This document shows positions 7,251-13,665 of a stretch of 13,908 bases of DNA, piece after piece. The notes beneath the pieces were generated by a model. That model was not told where the DNA came from. It saw only the letters and a program-made list of their open reading frames with translations, and searched no databases. Source of the stretch: Frigididesulfovibrio sp031551885 (GTDB lineage: Bacteria > Desulfobacterota > Desulfovibrionia > Desulfovibrionales > Desulfovibrionaceae); NCBI GenBank assembly GCA_031551885.1, contig JAVBMX010000086.1, positions 1-13,908 on the forward strand, in the 5' to 3' direction. The position numbers and the translations under genes were made by a program. The number at the start of each line of letters is the position of its first letter. Within the stretch, counting starts at the first letter, position 1.

Positions 7251-8630
7251 ATGACCCGCCTGATCGTTCTTTTTCTCTTCCTTGCCCTGCTCCCGATTTC
7301 ACACGCTTCCGCCGCTGCGGCCCCCGCCGGCGGATACACCGCGCTGGTCAAGAGCTTTGATACCTTATGCAAGGATTCCAAAAAGGGGGCGGTGCGCGAG
7401 AACTGGCTCAACCTGGAAGACAAATTCGAAAAGCTGGCGTCCAAGTCCAAGGGAGACGCCCGGATTCGGGCCATGTACCATACCGCCCGTTGCCGTGAAG
7501 AACTGGCCCGGCGCTCGGCCGCCACCGGTGACGCGGCCGAGGCGGCCAAACTGTTTGGCCAGGTCGCCTCGGCCTCTCCCAAGCACTCCCTTGCTCCTGA
7601 AAGCAAATACCGGCAGGCGGCGCTCTTGGCGGGCCCTCGGTTGAATCAAACAAAAGAGGCCGCAGCGGCCCTGACCGAGCTGCAAAAGCGCTGGCCCAAA
7701 TCGCAGGCGGCCAAGAAAGGCGCCGACTTGGCCGGCCGGCTCGAGCGCTCCGGTTCGACGGCAAAGACCGGCACATCCAGACGGTCGACAAACGAAAGAA
7801 CGGGGTCCTCCAGACGCACCTCCTCCGGCGAAGAGGCCACCGCCTCCAAGCCTTCCGGTTCCTCCTCCCGCCGGCCGTCGGAAACGGGAAGAAAGCCGCG
7901 CGCGGGCGGCGCTTCGCGCGATGTGATGGAGCAACTGGGCCTGGGAATCAACACGATCATCATCGATCCCGGTCACGGCGGCAAAGACCCCGGTACCACG
8001 CACCGCAAGCTGATCGAAAAAAAACTTGCTCTGGCCATGGCCAAGTCCGTGGGCGCCATGCTGGAAAAAAAGGGAATCCGGGTCATTTATACCCGTGTGG
8101 GCGACACCTACCCGAGCCTCGAAGCCAGAACCCGGATGGCCAACGCCTCCACGGCCGATTTGTTTCTTTCTTTTCACTACAACGCCAACCCCAGTTCTTC
8201 CGTCAGCGGTCTGGAAATCTACTACCTCAGCAAGGCCCGCTCGGCCGACGCGGCGGCCGTCGCGGCCCGTGAAAACGGCATTTCCACCCAGAAGGTAAGC
8301 GACCTGCAGTTTATTGTGACGGACCTCATGCTCGGCTCCAAGCTGGACGAGTCGCGTGCGCTGGCCCAGAGTCTGCAGCGGGGCATCATCAACCGCGTCG
8401 CGCGCGCCGGTTATAAGTTCAACGACAACGGCGTTCGCCCCGCGCCCTTTTATGTCCTGGTGGGCGCGCGCATGCCCGCCGTGCTGGTGGAGTTCGGTTA
8501 TTTGACGAACCCCGGCGACGCGACGAAAATCTCTCAGGCCGCCTTCTGCAAAGCCCAGGCCGAAGGCTTGGTCAACGGCATCTTGAGTTACCGGGAGAAC
8601 CTGGCAAAAATGGGAGCCGGCATCCGCTGA
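7251..8630 (+). CDS. N-acetylmuramoyl-L-alanine amidase (Amidase_3, AmiA/B/C type)
   Basis: Periplasmic zinc amidase that cleaves the bond between N-acetylmuramic acid and the peptide stem of peptidoglycan. The 459 residues comprise a signal peptide (1 to about 22, ending ASA), a helical TPR-like segment (about 28-165), a Ser/Thr/Arg-rich, probably disordered linker (about 166-222) and an Amidase_3 domain (about 233-450). Expected zinc and catalytic residues are present: H242 in IIIDPGHGGKDPG, E256 in LIEKKLAL, H309 in LFLSFHYNAN and E414 in PAVLVEFGYLTN. The N terminus lacks a recognisable AMIN domain; the helical segment replaces it. AAGGG lies 5 nt upstream of the ATG. It follows bamA by 110 nt containing a hairpin and precedes skp by 271 nt. 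Fold and reaction are clear; the exact Ami paralogue is not. Confidence 0.93.
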   Translation: MTRLIVLFLFLALLPISHASAAAAPAGGYTALVKSFDTLCKDSKKGAVRENWLNLEDKFEKLASKSKGDARIRAMYHTARCREELARRSAATGDAAEAAKLFGQVASASPKHSLAPESKYRQAALLAGPRLNQTKEAAAALTELQKRWPKSQAAKKGADLAGRLERSGSTAKTGTSRRSTNERTGSSRRTSSGEEATASKPSGSSSRRPSETGRKPRAGGASRDVMEQLGLGINTIIIDPGHGGKDPGTTHRKLIEKKLALAMAKSVGAMLEKKGIRVIYTRVGDTYPSLEARTRMANASTADLFLSFHYNANPSSSVSGLEIYYLSKARSADAAAVAARENGISTQKVSDLQFIVTDLMLGSKLDESRALAQSLQRGIINRVARAGYKFNDNGVRPAPFYVLVGARMPAVLVEFGYLTNPGDATKISQAAFCKAQAEGLVNGILSYRENLAKMGAGIR

Positions 8631-8695
8631 GCGGCAGCTCGGCCGGTGCTTCCCCAACCATTGCGGGAGAGCTTCGGTAAAACATCCGACTCGCG

Positions 8696-8741
8696 CGGCC
8701 GACATGCATTTCTCGCCCCATGCGGCTTTCATGTTCGGCCG
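8696..8741 (+). terminator. Possible terminator hairpin after the amidase gene
   Basis: CGGCCGACATG (8696-8706) pairs with CATGTTCGGCCG (8730-8741), 11 bp with a single bulged T. A short inner stem GCAT/ATGC may shorten the loop. A four-T stretch (ATTTTATT) begins only about 7 nt after the stem, which is far for efficient Rho-independent termination. It may be a weak terminator separating bamA-amidase from the skp-lpx genes, or a processing or stability element. Pairing is visible; function is inferred. Confidence 0.35.
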
Positions 8742-8802
8742 GGTACGATTTTATTGAGGCAAAAGGTCGGCGCGTCGTTCCGTCTCTTAGAAAATGCCGC
8801 GC

Positions 8803-8831
8803 TTGACCTGGGCGACGCATGAGGCTATTTC
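8803..8831 (+). promoter_or_regulatory. Candidate sigma-70 promoter for skp-lpxD-fabZ-lpxA-lpxI
   Basis: TTGACC (8803-8808) is a five-of-six match to the -35 box and lies 17 nt before TATTTC (8826-8831), a weak three-of-six -10. It is about 70 nt upstream of the skp start in the largest gap within the operon. A small GC hairpin (CGGCC/GGCCG, 8844-8860) would lie in the resulting 5' leader. An internal promoter here would let the lipid A genes be expressed independently of bamA. Confidence 0.35.
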
Positions 8832-8901
8832 AAGTTGGCGTTTCGGCCGCCTCGGGGCCGCCCCTCATCCTTTTCGAACCAACCCCCTCAAGGAGATATC
8901 C

Positions 8902-9399
8902 ATGTTGAAGACCTTTGCCGCAGCCGCCTGTTTTCTGCTGTGCTTCACTGTTGCCGCCCACGCCGCCGAACTGAAGGTTGCGGTTTTCGACTCTCAGATC
9001 GTGGCCGAAAAGAGCAACGTTCTGAAAGACGCCAAGGCCGCCATGGACAAAACGTTCGGTCCGGAACAAAAGAAGCTGGAGCAGCAACGCGCTGCTCTGG
9101 AAAAACAGTCCACGGCCATGACCAGCGGCGACCCGGCCAAAATCGCCGAAATGCAAAAGGCCCAGCGCGATTACTCCGACAAGGCCGGCGCTTACCTGCG
9201 CAAGATCCAGGCTGCGGAGAACGACGTGCGCCAGCAGGTCGTCGCGACGATGAACAAAGCTGCGGCCGATTACGCCAAGAAGAACGGCTACAACCTCATT
9301 CTCGATTCGCAAAGCGTCGCCTACGCCGACGGCGCCATGGACGTGACCAACGACATGGTCACGGAAGTGAACCGCGTGTGGCGTGAAGCCAAGAAATAG
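8902..9399 (+). CDS. skp: Periplasmic OmpH/Skp family chaperone
   Basis: Periplasmic chaperone that holds unfolded outer-membrane proteins and delivers them to BamA. The 165-residue length is typical. A signal peptide ends at about residue 21 (TVAAHA-AE), followed by the family opening LKVAVFDSQIVAEKS (24-38). Charged, Gln-rich helices (about 39-120) form the tentacle coiled coils, including KKLEQQRAALEKQS and IAEMQKAQRDY. The C-terminal part AADYAKKNGYNLILDSQSVAYADGAMDVT (121-149) is the conserved strand that closes the trimer body. The start at ATG 8902 is fixed by an excellent ribosome site, AAGGAGAT at 8890-8897; the longer frame back to 8794 lacks one. Its place directly upstream of lpxD matches many proteobacteria. 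Confidence 0.94.
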   Translation: MLKTFAAAACFLLCFTVAAHAAELKVAVFDSQIVAEKSNVLKDAKAAMDKTFGPEQKKLEQQRAALEKQSTAMTSGDPAKIAEMQKAQRDYSDKAGAYLRKIQAAENDVRQQVVATMNKAAADYAKKNGYNLILDSQSVAYADGAMDVTNDMVTEVNRVWREAKK

Positions 9400-9408
9400 T
9401 CGCCCGGT

Positions 9409-10440
9409 ATGGAGCTGACTCTTTCCCTTTTGGCGCAAAAGCTCGGCCTGACCCTGGCGGGTGAGGACGCCGTTTTCACCGGCCTGAACACCCTTGAGGC
9501 GGCCGGAGAGACGGAGGTGTCCTTTCTGGCGAACCCCAAGTACGCGCGTTTTTTGGAAACCACCAAAGCCTGCGCCGTCATTGTGGATGCCGAACACGCC
9601 CCCAGGGTCAAGCGCGCCTTGATCAGCGCCAGCCCCTACCGGGATTTCGCCGCCGCCGGAACGTTCTTTATCCGCAGACAAGGACTTGACTGCGGCATAA
9701 GCCCGCTGGCCTCTGTCGACCCATCGGCGCGCCCGGCCGAAAACGTGACGGTGCATCCCTTCGCCTTTGTCGGCGCCCGCGCCGACATCGGCTCCGGAAC
9801 CCGAATCTTTCCCGGTGCCTACGTGGGCGAAGACTGTGTGATTGGGAGCAACTGCACCATCTACCCCAACGCCGTGCTCATGGCCGGGGTGGAGATCGGC
9901 GACAATTGCACGATCAACGCGGGCGCGGTGCTCGGTGCAGACGGTTTCGGCTTTGCCATGATGGGCGGGAAGATGCAAAAAATCCCGCAGATCGGCACGG
10001 TCAGCCTGGCCCCGGGCGTGGATCTCGGCGCGAACGCCTGCATCGACCGCGCCACCTTGGGGGCCACAAGCATCGGCAAAGATACCAAAATCGACAACCT
10101 GGTGCAGATCGGCCACAACGTCACGGTGGGCGAAAACTGTCTGCTTATTTCACAGGTGGGCATCGCCGGCAGCACCAAGGTCGGCGACCGGGTGACCATG
10201 GCCGGACAGGTGGGTGTCGCCGGACATCTGGATATCGGCGACGACGTGGTGATCGGGCCGCAGGCGGGCGTTCCCAAAGACATCCCCGCCGGCACCACGG
10301 GCAGCGGCACCCCCTTTATGGAAGGGCGCACCTACATGCGCAACGCCGTGCTGCAACCCAAGCTGCCGGATCTCTTTCGCCGCGTACAGGAACTGGAAAA
10401 GGAACTCGCCCGGCTCAAAAAACTTCTGCCGGAAGAATGA
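9409..10440 (+). CDS. lpxD: UDP-3-O-acylglucosamine N-acyltransferase LpxD
   Basis: Cytoplasmic enzyme of lipid A synthesis (third step) that transfers a hydroxyacyl chain from acyl carrier protein to the 2-amine of UDP-3-O-acylglucosamine. The 343-residue length is normal. The N-terminal uridine-binding domain covers about 1-98 with EVSFLANPKYARFLE (36-50). A left-handed beta-helix of hexapeptide repeats (about 100-290) includes ADGFGFAMMGGKMQKIPQIG, typical of LpxD, and the catalytic His in QIGHNV (H236). A C-terminal charged helix (about 317-343) forms the trimer cap. The start follows the skp stop by 9 nt, and I see no good ribosome site (CCCGGT before the ATG), so it may rely on translation of skp. 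Its stop overlaps a possible upstream fabZ ATG. Confidence 0.97.
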   Translation: MELTLSLLAQKLGLTLAGEDAVFTGLNTLEAAGETEVSFLANPKYARFLETTKACAVIVDAEHAPRVKRALISASPYRDFAAAGTFFIRRQGLDCGISPLASVDPSARPAENVTVHPFAFVGARADIGSGTRIFPGAYVGEDCVIGSNCTIYPNAVLMAGVEIGDNCTINAGAVLGADGFGFAMMGGKMQKIPQIGTVSLAPGVDLGANACIDRATLGATSIGKDTKIDNLVQIGHNVTVGENCLLISQVGIAGSTKVGDRVTMAGQVGVAGHLDIGDDVVIGPQAGVPKDIPAGTTGSGTPFMEGRTYMRNAVLQPKLPDLFRRVQELEKELARLKKLLPEE

Positions 10441-10466
10441 CGCAACCCGCGCTTACGAGGTTTGAC

Positions 10467-10937
10467 ATGACGAACACGCCGGAACATTACGCCCTGAACA
10501 TCGGGCGCATTCTCGAACTGCTCCCCCACCGCTACCCTTTTTTGATGGTGGACCGGGTCATCCGGATGGAGCCCGGCAAGTATCTCGACGCCTACAAGTG
10601 CGTGAGCTTCAACGAACCCTTTTTTCAGGGCCACTTTCCCGAGCTGCCGGTCATGCCCGGCGTGCTGATCATCGAGTCCATGGCGCAGGCCGGCGGACTG
10701 CTGGTGGTTTCGCAGATGGACAAAGAAGAACTGGCGAAATCCATCTTCGTGTTCACGGGCATTGAGAACGTGCGCTTCCGCCGGCCGGTGCGCCCCGGCG
10801 ATCGTCTCGATCTGCACTGTGAGCTGGTGCGCCAGAAAATGAAACTGTGGAAGATGCGCGCCACCGCCACGGTGGACGGCGCCCTCGCCGCCGAAGCCGA
10901 ACTGACCGCCGCGATTACCGGTCGGGAGGATCTGTAA
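10467..10937 (+). CDS. fabZ: 3-hydroxyacyl-[acyl-carrier-protein] dehydratase FabZ
   Basis: Cytoplasmic hot-dog-fold dehydratase of fatty acid elongation; it acts on the hydroxyacyl-ACP pool that LpxA and LpxD also draw on. The 156 residues contain ILELLPHRYPFLMVDRV near the N terminus and the active-site stretch GHFPELPVMPGVLIIESMAQ, with the catalytic pair H56 and E70. FTGIENVRFRRPVRPGDRL is the usual central strand region. ATG 10467 was chosen for GAGG six bases upstream. An alternative ATG at 10437 overlaps the lpxD stop (ATGA) and would add ten residues, but its GGAAG lies too close. The stop TAA overlaps the lpxA ATG (TAATG), a strong sign of coupled translation. Confidence 0.97.
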   Translation: MTNTPEHYALNIGRILELLPHRYPFLMVDRVIRMEPGKYLDAYKCVSFNEPFFQGHFPELPVMPGVLIIESMAQAGGLLVVSQMDKEELAKSIFVFTGIENVRFRRPVRPGDRLDLHCELVRQKMKLWKMRATATVDGALAAEAELTAAITGREDL

Positions 10938-11743
10938 TGGGCGCATCGGTACACCCTTCGGCCTTTGTTTCCCCCAAAGCCGAGCTTGCTGATGACGTGG
11001 TCGTCGGCCCCTGCGCGGTCATTGAGGAAGATGTGACCGTCGGCCCCGGCTGCCGGATCGACGCCTTTGCCTCGGTCAAGCGCTACACCTCCCTCGGCCC
11101 TAATTGCCATATCCATTCTTACGCTTTGGTCGGCGGAGAGCCGCAAGACCTGAAATACGCCGGCGAGCCTTCCCGCCTGGAGTTGGGCGCGGGCAACGTG
11201 GTGCGCGAGTTCGCCACCCTGCACCGGGGCACGGCGGGCGGCGGCGCGCTCACCAAGATCGGCGACAAAAATTTGTTCATGGCATACAGCCACGTCGCCC
11301 ACGACTGCATTTTGGGCAACGGCATCGTCATGTCCAACGGGGCCACCCTGGCCGGGCACATCGAGGTGGGCGACGGGGTAATCATCGCCGGCCTCTCGGC
11401 CGTGCACCAGTTCACCCGCTTGGGAGCTCACTGCTTTGTCGGCGGCATGACCGGCATTTCGCAGGACCTGCCTCCCTATATGCTGGCCGTCGGCCCTCGC
11501 GCCGACATCCGCGGCCCCAACGTGGTGGGCTTGCGCCGCATGGGCCTGGGGTCTTCCACGGTCACGGCCGTGCGTTCCGCCTTCCGGCTGATTTGGCTTT
11601 CGGGCATTCCCCGCGCCGACGCTTTGATCCAGGCCGAGCATGAATTCGCCGATGTGCCGGAAGTGCTGGAAATCATCACCTTTGTCCGCGAAAGCAAACG
11701 CGGCGTTCTGAATGCCGAACGCTCCTCCCGCGAGGACGATTAG
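10937..11743 (+). CDS. lpxA: Acyl-ACP--UDP-N-acetylglucosamine O-acyltransferase LpxA
   Basis: First enzyme of lipid A synthesis, adding a 3-hydroxyacyl chain to UDP-N-acetylglucosamine in the cytoplasm. The 268 residues open with the family phrase VHPSAFVSPKAELADDVVVGP, then hexapeptide-repeat beta-helix coils up to about residue 190. The catalytic His lies in AYSHVAHDC (H122, equivalent to H125 of E. coli). The stretch GGEPQDLKYAGEPSRLELGAGN and the helical C-terminal part (about 195-268, with GLRRMGL) are typical. GGGAGGA at 10924-10930 sits six bases before the ATG, inside the end of fabZ. The usual next gene, lpxB, is absent; lpxI follows after 2 nt. Confidence 0.97.
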   Translation: MGASVHPSAFVSPKAELADDVVVGPCAVIEEDVTVGPGCRIDAFASVKRYTSLGPNCHIHSYALVGGEPQDLKYAGEPSRLELGAGNVVREFATLHRGTAGGGALTKIGDKNLFMAYSHVAHDCILGNGIVMSNGATLAGHIEVGDGVIIAGLSAVHQFTRLGAHCFVGGMTGISQDLPPYMLAVGPRADIRGPNVVGLRRMGLGSSTVTAVRSAFRLIWLSGIPRADALIQAEHEFADVPEVLEIITFVRESKRGVLNAERSSREDD

Positions 11744-11745
11744 GC

Positions 11746-12564
11746 GTGAAGACCCTCGGAATCATCGCCGGCTCCGGCCGTTTTACCTTTTTGGTGGCCG
11801 AAGGAGCGGCCAAGAAGGGCTATCGGGTGGCCATCTGCGGCATTGAGCACAATGCCGACTCCACCTTGGACACCGTCTGCGACGCCTTTGTCATGCTCAA
11901 CGTGGGCAAATTCGGCGCGCTCATCGATTTCTTCAAGAAGAACGGCGTGCGGGAAGTTTGCATGGCCGGGGCGGTCAACAAGCCCAAAGCCATGGACATC
12001 ACCCCGGATCTACGGGCCGCCGGCCTTTTGCTCAGGCTTCTCCAGCACAAAGGGGACGACGCCATCCTGCGGACCATCACCGAAGAGTTGACCCGCGAAG
12101 GTTTCACCGTCATCCCGCCGGACAGCCTCGCGGCCGGCCTGCACGGCGATTCCGGCGTTCTGACCCGCCGCGCCCCCACCCCCGAGGAAGCCTCGGACAT
12201 CCGCTTCGGCCTGAAGATTGCCCGCGCCGTGGGGGCCTTGGACATCGGCCAATGCGTCGTGGTGCGCAGCGGCATTGTGGCCGCCGTGGAAGCCCTGGAA
12301 GGCACCGACGCCGCCCTTGAGCGCGGCGGCATTCTGGGAGGGGCCGGCTGCACCGCCGTCAAAGCCTTCAAGCCCGGTCAGGACGAGCGTCTGGACAAGC
12401 CCTCCATCGGTTCCGCCACGGTGGAGCTCCTCATCAAGCACAAGTACTCCTGCCTGGCCTTTGAAGCCGACAAGACGCTCTTCTTCGACCGCGAAGCCGC
12501 CGTCGCCCTCGCCGATAAAGCCGGCCTGACCTTGGTCGGGTTCGACGCCGAAGGCAATTTTTAG
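11746..12564 (+). CDS. lpxI: UDP-2,3-diacylglucosamine diphosphatase LpxI (DUF1009)
   Basis: Peripheral cytoplasmic enzyme that hydrolyses UDP-2,3-diacylglucosamine to lipid X and UMP, the fourth step of lipid A synthesis. LpxI is the unrelated replacement for LpxH in alphaproteobacteria, deltaproteobacteria and others. The 272 residues show the family marks: IAGSGRF (7-13), MAGAVNKP (73-80), HKGDD (101-105), VEALEGTD (181-188) and QDERLDKPSIG (212-222), whose acidic residues fit the metal-binding site. The start is GTG at 11746 with GAGGA at 11732-11736; it lies 2 nt after the lpxA stop and no ATG gives the conserved MKTLGIIAGSG opening. It is the last gene of the block, 36 nt before a strong terminator. 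Confidence 0.95.
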   Translation: MKTLGIIAGSGRFTFLVAEGAAKKGYRVAICGIEHNADSTLDTVCDAFVMLNVGKFGALIDFFKKNGVREVCMAGAVNKPKAMDITPDLRAAGLLLRLLQHKGDDAILRTITEELTREGFTVIPPDSLAAGLHGDSGVLTRRAPTPEEASDIRFGLKIARAVGALDIGQCVVVRSGIVAAVEALEGTDAALERGGILGGAGCTAVKAFKPGQDERLDKPSIGSATVELLIKHKYSCLAFEADKTLFFDREAAVALADKAGLTLVGFDAEGNF

Positions 12565-12600
12565 CGGGAGAGGGAAGAGAAAAGGTGAAGATGTTTTTTT

Positions 12601-12626
12601 AAGGGGGCTCTGCCCCCCCTTTTTTT
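12601..12626 (+). terminator. Intrinsic terminator after lpxI
   Basis: AAGGGGGC (12601-12608), a TCT loop and GCCCCC form a tight GC stem, with one or two extra C's, followed at once by seven T's (12620-12626). It is a textbook Rho-independent terminator for the plus-strand operon, starting 36 nt after the lpxI stop. Confidence 0.88.
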
Positions 12627-12627
12627 A

Positions 12628-12650
12628 CCGGGGGGAATGATTCCCCCCGG
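12628..12650. repeat. Perfect 10-bp inverted repeat behind the terminator
   Basis: CCGGGGGGAA (12628-12637) and TTCCCCCCGG (12641-12650) are perfect complements around a three-base TGA loop. It has no T-run on the plus side; on the minus strand the run preceding the lpxI terminator is A-rich, so it is unlikely to terminate the convergent gene by itself. It may back up the lpxI terminator or be part of a repeat element. Confidence 0.7.
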
Positions 12651-12668
12651 ACCCCCTCGGTTGATTCA

Positions 12669-12689
12669 ATACGCCGCTCGCGGCGGTAT
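12669..12689. repeat. Short inverted repeat ATACGCCG/CGGC-G-GTAT
   Basis: ATACGCCG (12669-12676) pairs with CGGC and GTAT (12681-12689) with one bulged G, leaving a CTCG loop. It belongs to the same cluster of hairpins. Function unknown. Confidence 0.5.
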
Positions 12690-12828
12690 GAGAATGTCGC
12701 TTCACAGCGCAGCTTTCACAAAAAAATTCTTTTATGGCTTGCCGGCACCGTGTGCGGTACGCTCCTTGCGCCTTTCCCCAAAGCCCCTCGGCCCCTCGAC
12801 CGCCTTCACGTCGGCGACTGCACTCAAC

Positions 12829-12882
12829 GCGGCGCAACGCAAAGAGATCGCCCCATTGGACGACCCCCTTGCGTTGCGCCGC
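12829..12882. repeat. Perfect 14-bp inverted repeat with 26-nt spacer
   Basis: GCGGCGCAACGCAA (12829-12842) and TTGCGTTGCGCCGC (12869-12882) are exact reverse complements separated by 26 bases. The stem would be very stable. No T-run follows on either strand. It lies inside non-coding DNA between convergent genes. It could be a bidirectional transcription barrier, a REP-like element or a small structured RNA; the sequence alone does not decide. Confidence 0.7.
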
Positions 12883-12972
12883 TTCGCCGGCGGCTTCGAA
12901 CTCTCTTTTCGTTTTCAGGCCGATTTGCTTCCAGTTTCACTGTACCTTCGCTTGGTTGCGTAAACGAAGCGG

Positions 12973-13665
12973 TTACTTTTTCTGTTTCGGGCACTGGTGC
13001 GGCGCGGTATCTTTGGCTTTGATCAGCTCCCGTTGGTAATCGACGATGCCGCGAACCGGCTCATTGGCCGCCACGGCGGGGTCGTTGCGCAGGGCCTCGA
13101 AGGTGCATTGCGCCTTTGGGAAGTCTCCAAGGCGCCTGTTTAATTCGCCATAGACCATTTTGGCCGTGGTGATTTCTTCGGCATCCTCTTTCTCTACGGT
13201 CAGGAATTCCTCAATGGCCGCCGCGGTTTCCCGCGCGTAACGCGGGTATTGCTCGCCCCTGGCTTCCCAGGTCGCCTGGAGCAAGGTTCTCCAGAGCATG
13301 CTCCGGGGAACGCCAAGCTTTTCCTCAAGCGCCGCCATGCGCCGGTAGGGCGTTTCTTTGTTCTTGCGCATGTTTTGGTATTCCGCCGACTGTACATACG
13401 GGCGCAAGACGGCAATGTCCTGCTCGGTGAAGTCTTTGTACAGAAGCAGGCCGTCTTCAGGGCACTCGGCCACAGGCCACGGCGTGATGATCGGGCCATA
13501 TGGCGCCATATCCAGCATGATGCCGAAGCTGGTGCCGGACAGGGCTATGACGGCCTTAAATGACTTGCCGTCCAAAGGGCAGGTGAACTCGCGCTCGGCC
13601 GTGGTCGAGGCGAAAGCGGGCATCGCAATCAGGCAGAACAGCAGAAGAAGAGAAGGTATCCGCAT
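12973..13665 (-). CDS. Exported protein of unknown function with two CPxDG motifs and a TPR-like segment
   Basis: I do not recognise this 230-residue protein with certainty. A signal peptide is clear (1 to about 19, MRIPSLLLLFCLIAMPAFA), so it is probably periplasmic. The mature part opens with FTCPLDGKSFKAV (27-39) and repeats the pattern in AECPEDGLLLY (67-76), with SGTSFGIMLDMAPYGPIITPWP between them. The spacing and CPxxG style recall DUF2225-like proteins, but each motif here has one Cys instead of two. Two more Cys (C187, C225) could complete a four-Cys set. The C-terminal half (about 105-215) is helical, with a TPR-like repeat AKMVYGELNRRLGDFPKA (168-185). The start ATG at 13665 has a perfect AAGGAGG (13677-13671) at 5 nt. 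It is convergent with the lpx operon and appears to be a single gene. Confidence 0.8.
   Translation of the reverse strand: MRIPSLLLLFCLIAMPAFASTTAEREFTCPLDGKSFKAVIALSGTSFGIMLDMAPYGPIITPWPVAECPEDGLLLYKDFTEQDIAVLRPYVQSAEYQNMRKNKETPYRRMAALEEKLGVPRSMLWRTLLQATWEARGEQYPRYARETAAAIEEFLTVEKEDAEEITTAKMVYGELNRRLGDFPKAQCTFEALRNDPAVAANEPVRGIVDYQRELIKAKDTAPHQCPKQKK

Larger units (their letters stand above)
12565..12972. other. Non-coding, inverted-repeat-rich region between lpxI and the convergent gene
   Basis: These 408 bases lie between convergent genes and hold the terminator, at least three further inverted repeats (listed separately) and an 8-base pair of inverted copies, CCGCTTCG (12879-12886) and CGAAGCGG (12965-12972), the second touching the stop of the convergent gene. 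Open frames exist on both strands (for example 12637-12963 plus) but lack a good ribosome site and have no family-like translation. The pattern looks like a cluster of intergenic repeats of the kind dispersed in related genomes; copy number cannot be judged from this window. Confidence 0.5.

Noticed and set aside
8902..8950. Skp as a lipoprotein because of Cys residues in the signal peptide
   Set aside because: The residues around C10 and C14 do not make a proper lipobox and the cleavage site AHA-AE fits signal peptidase I.
8830..10116. Minus-strand open frame across skp and lpxD
   Set aside because: Covers two certain genes on the other strand and has a low-information translation.
12637..12963. 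Open frame of 108 codons downstream of lpxI
   Set aside because: Lies in a hairpin-rich stretch with no ribosome site and no family-like translation; the opposite strand is open too.
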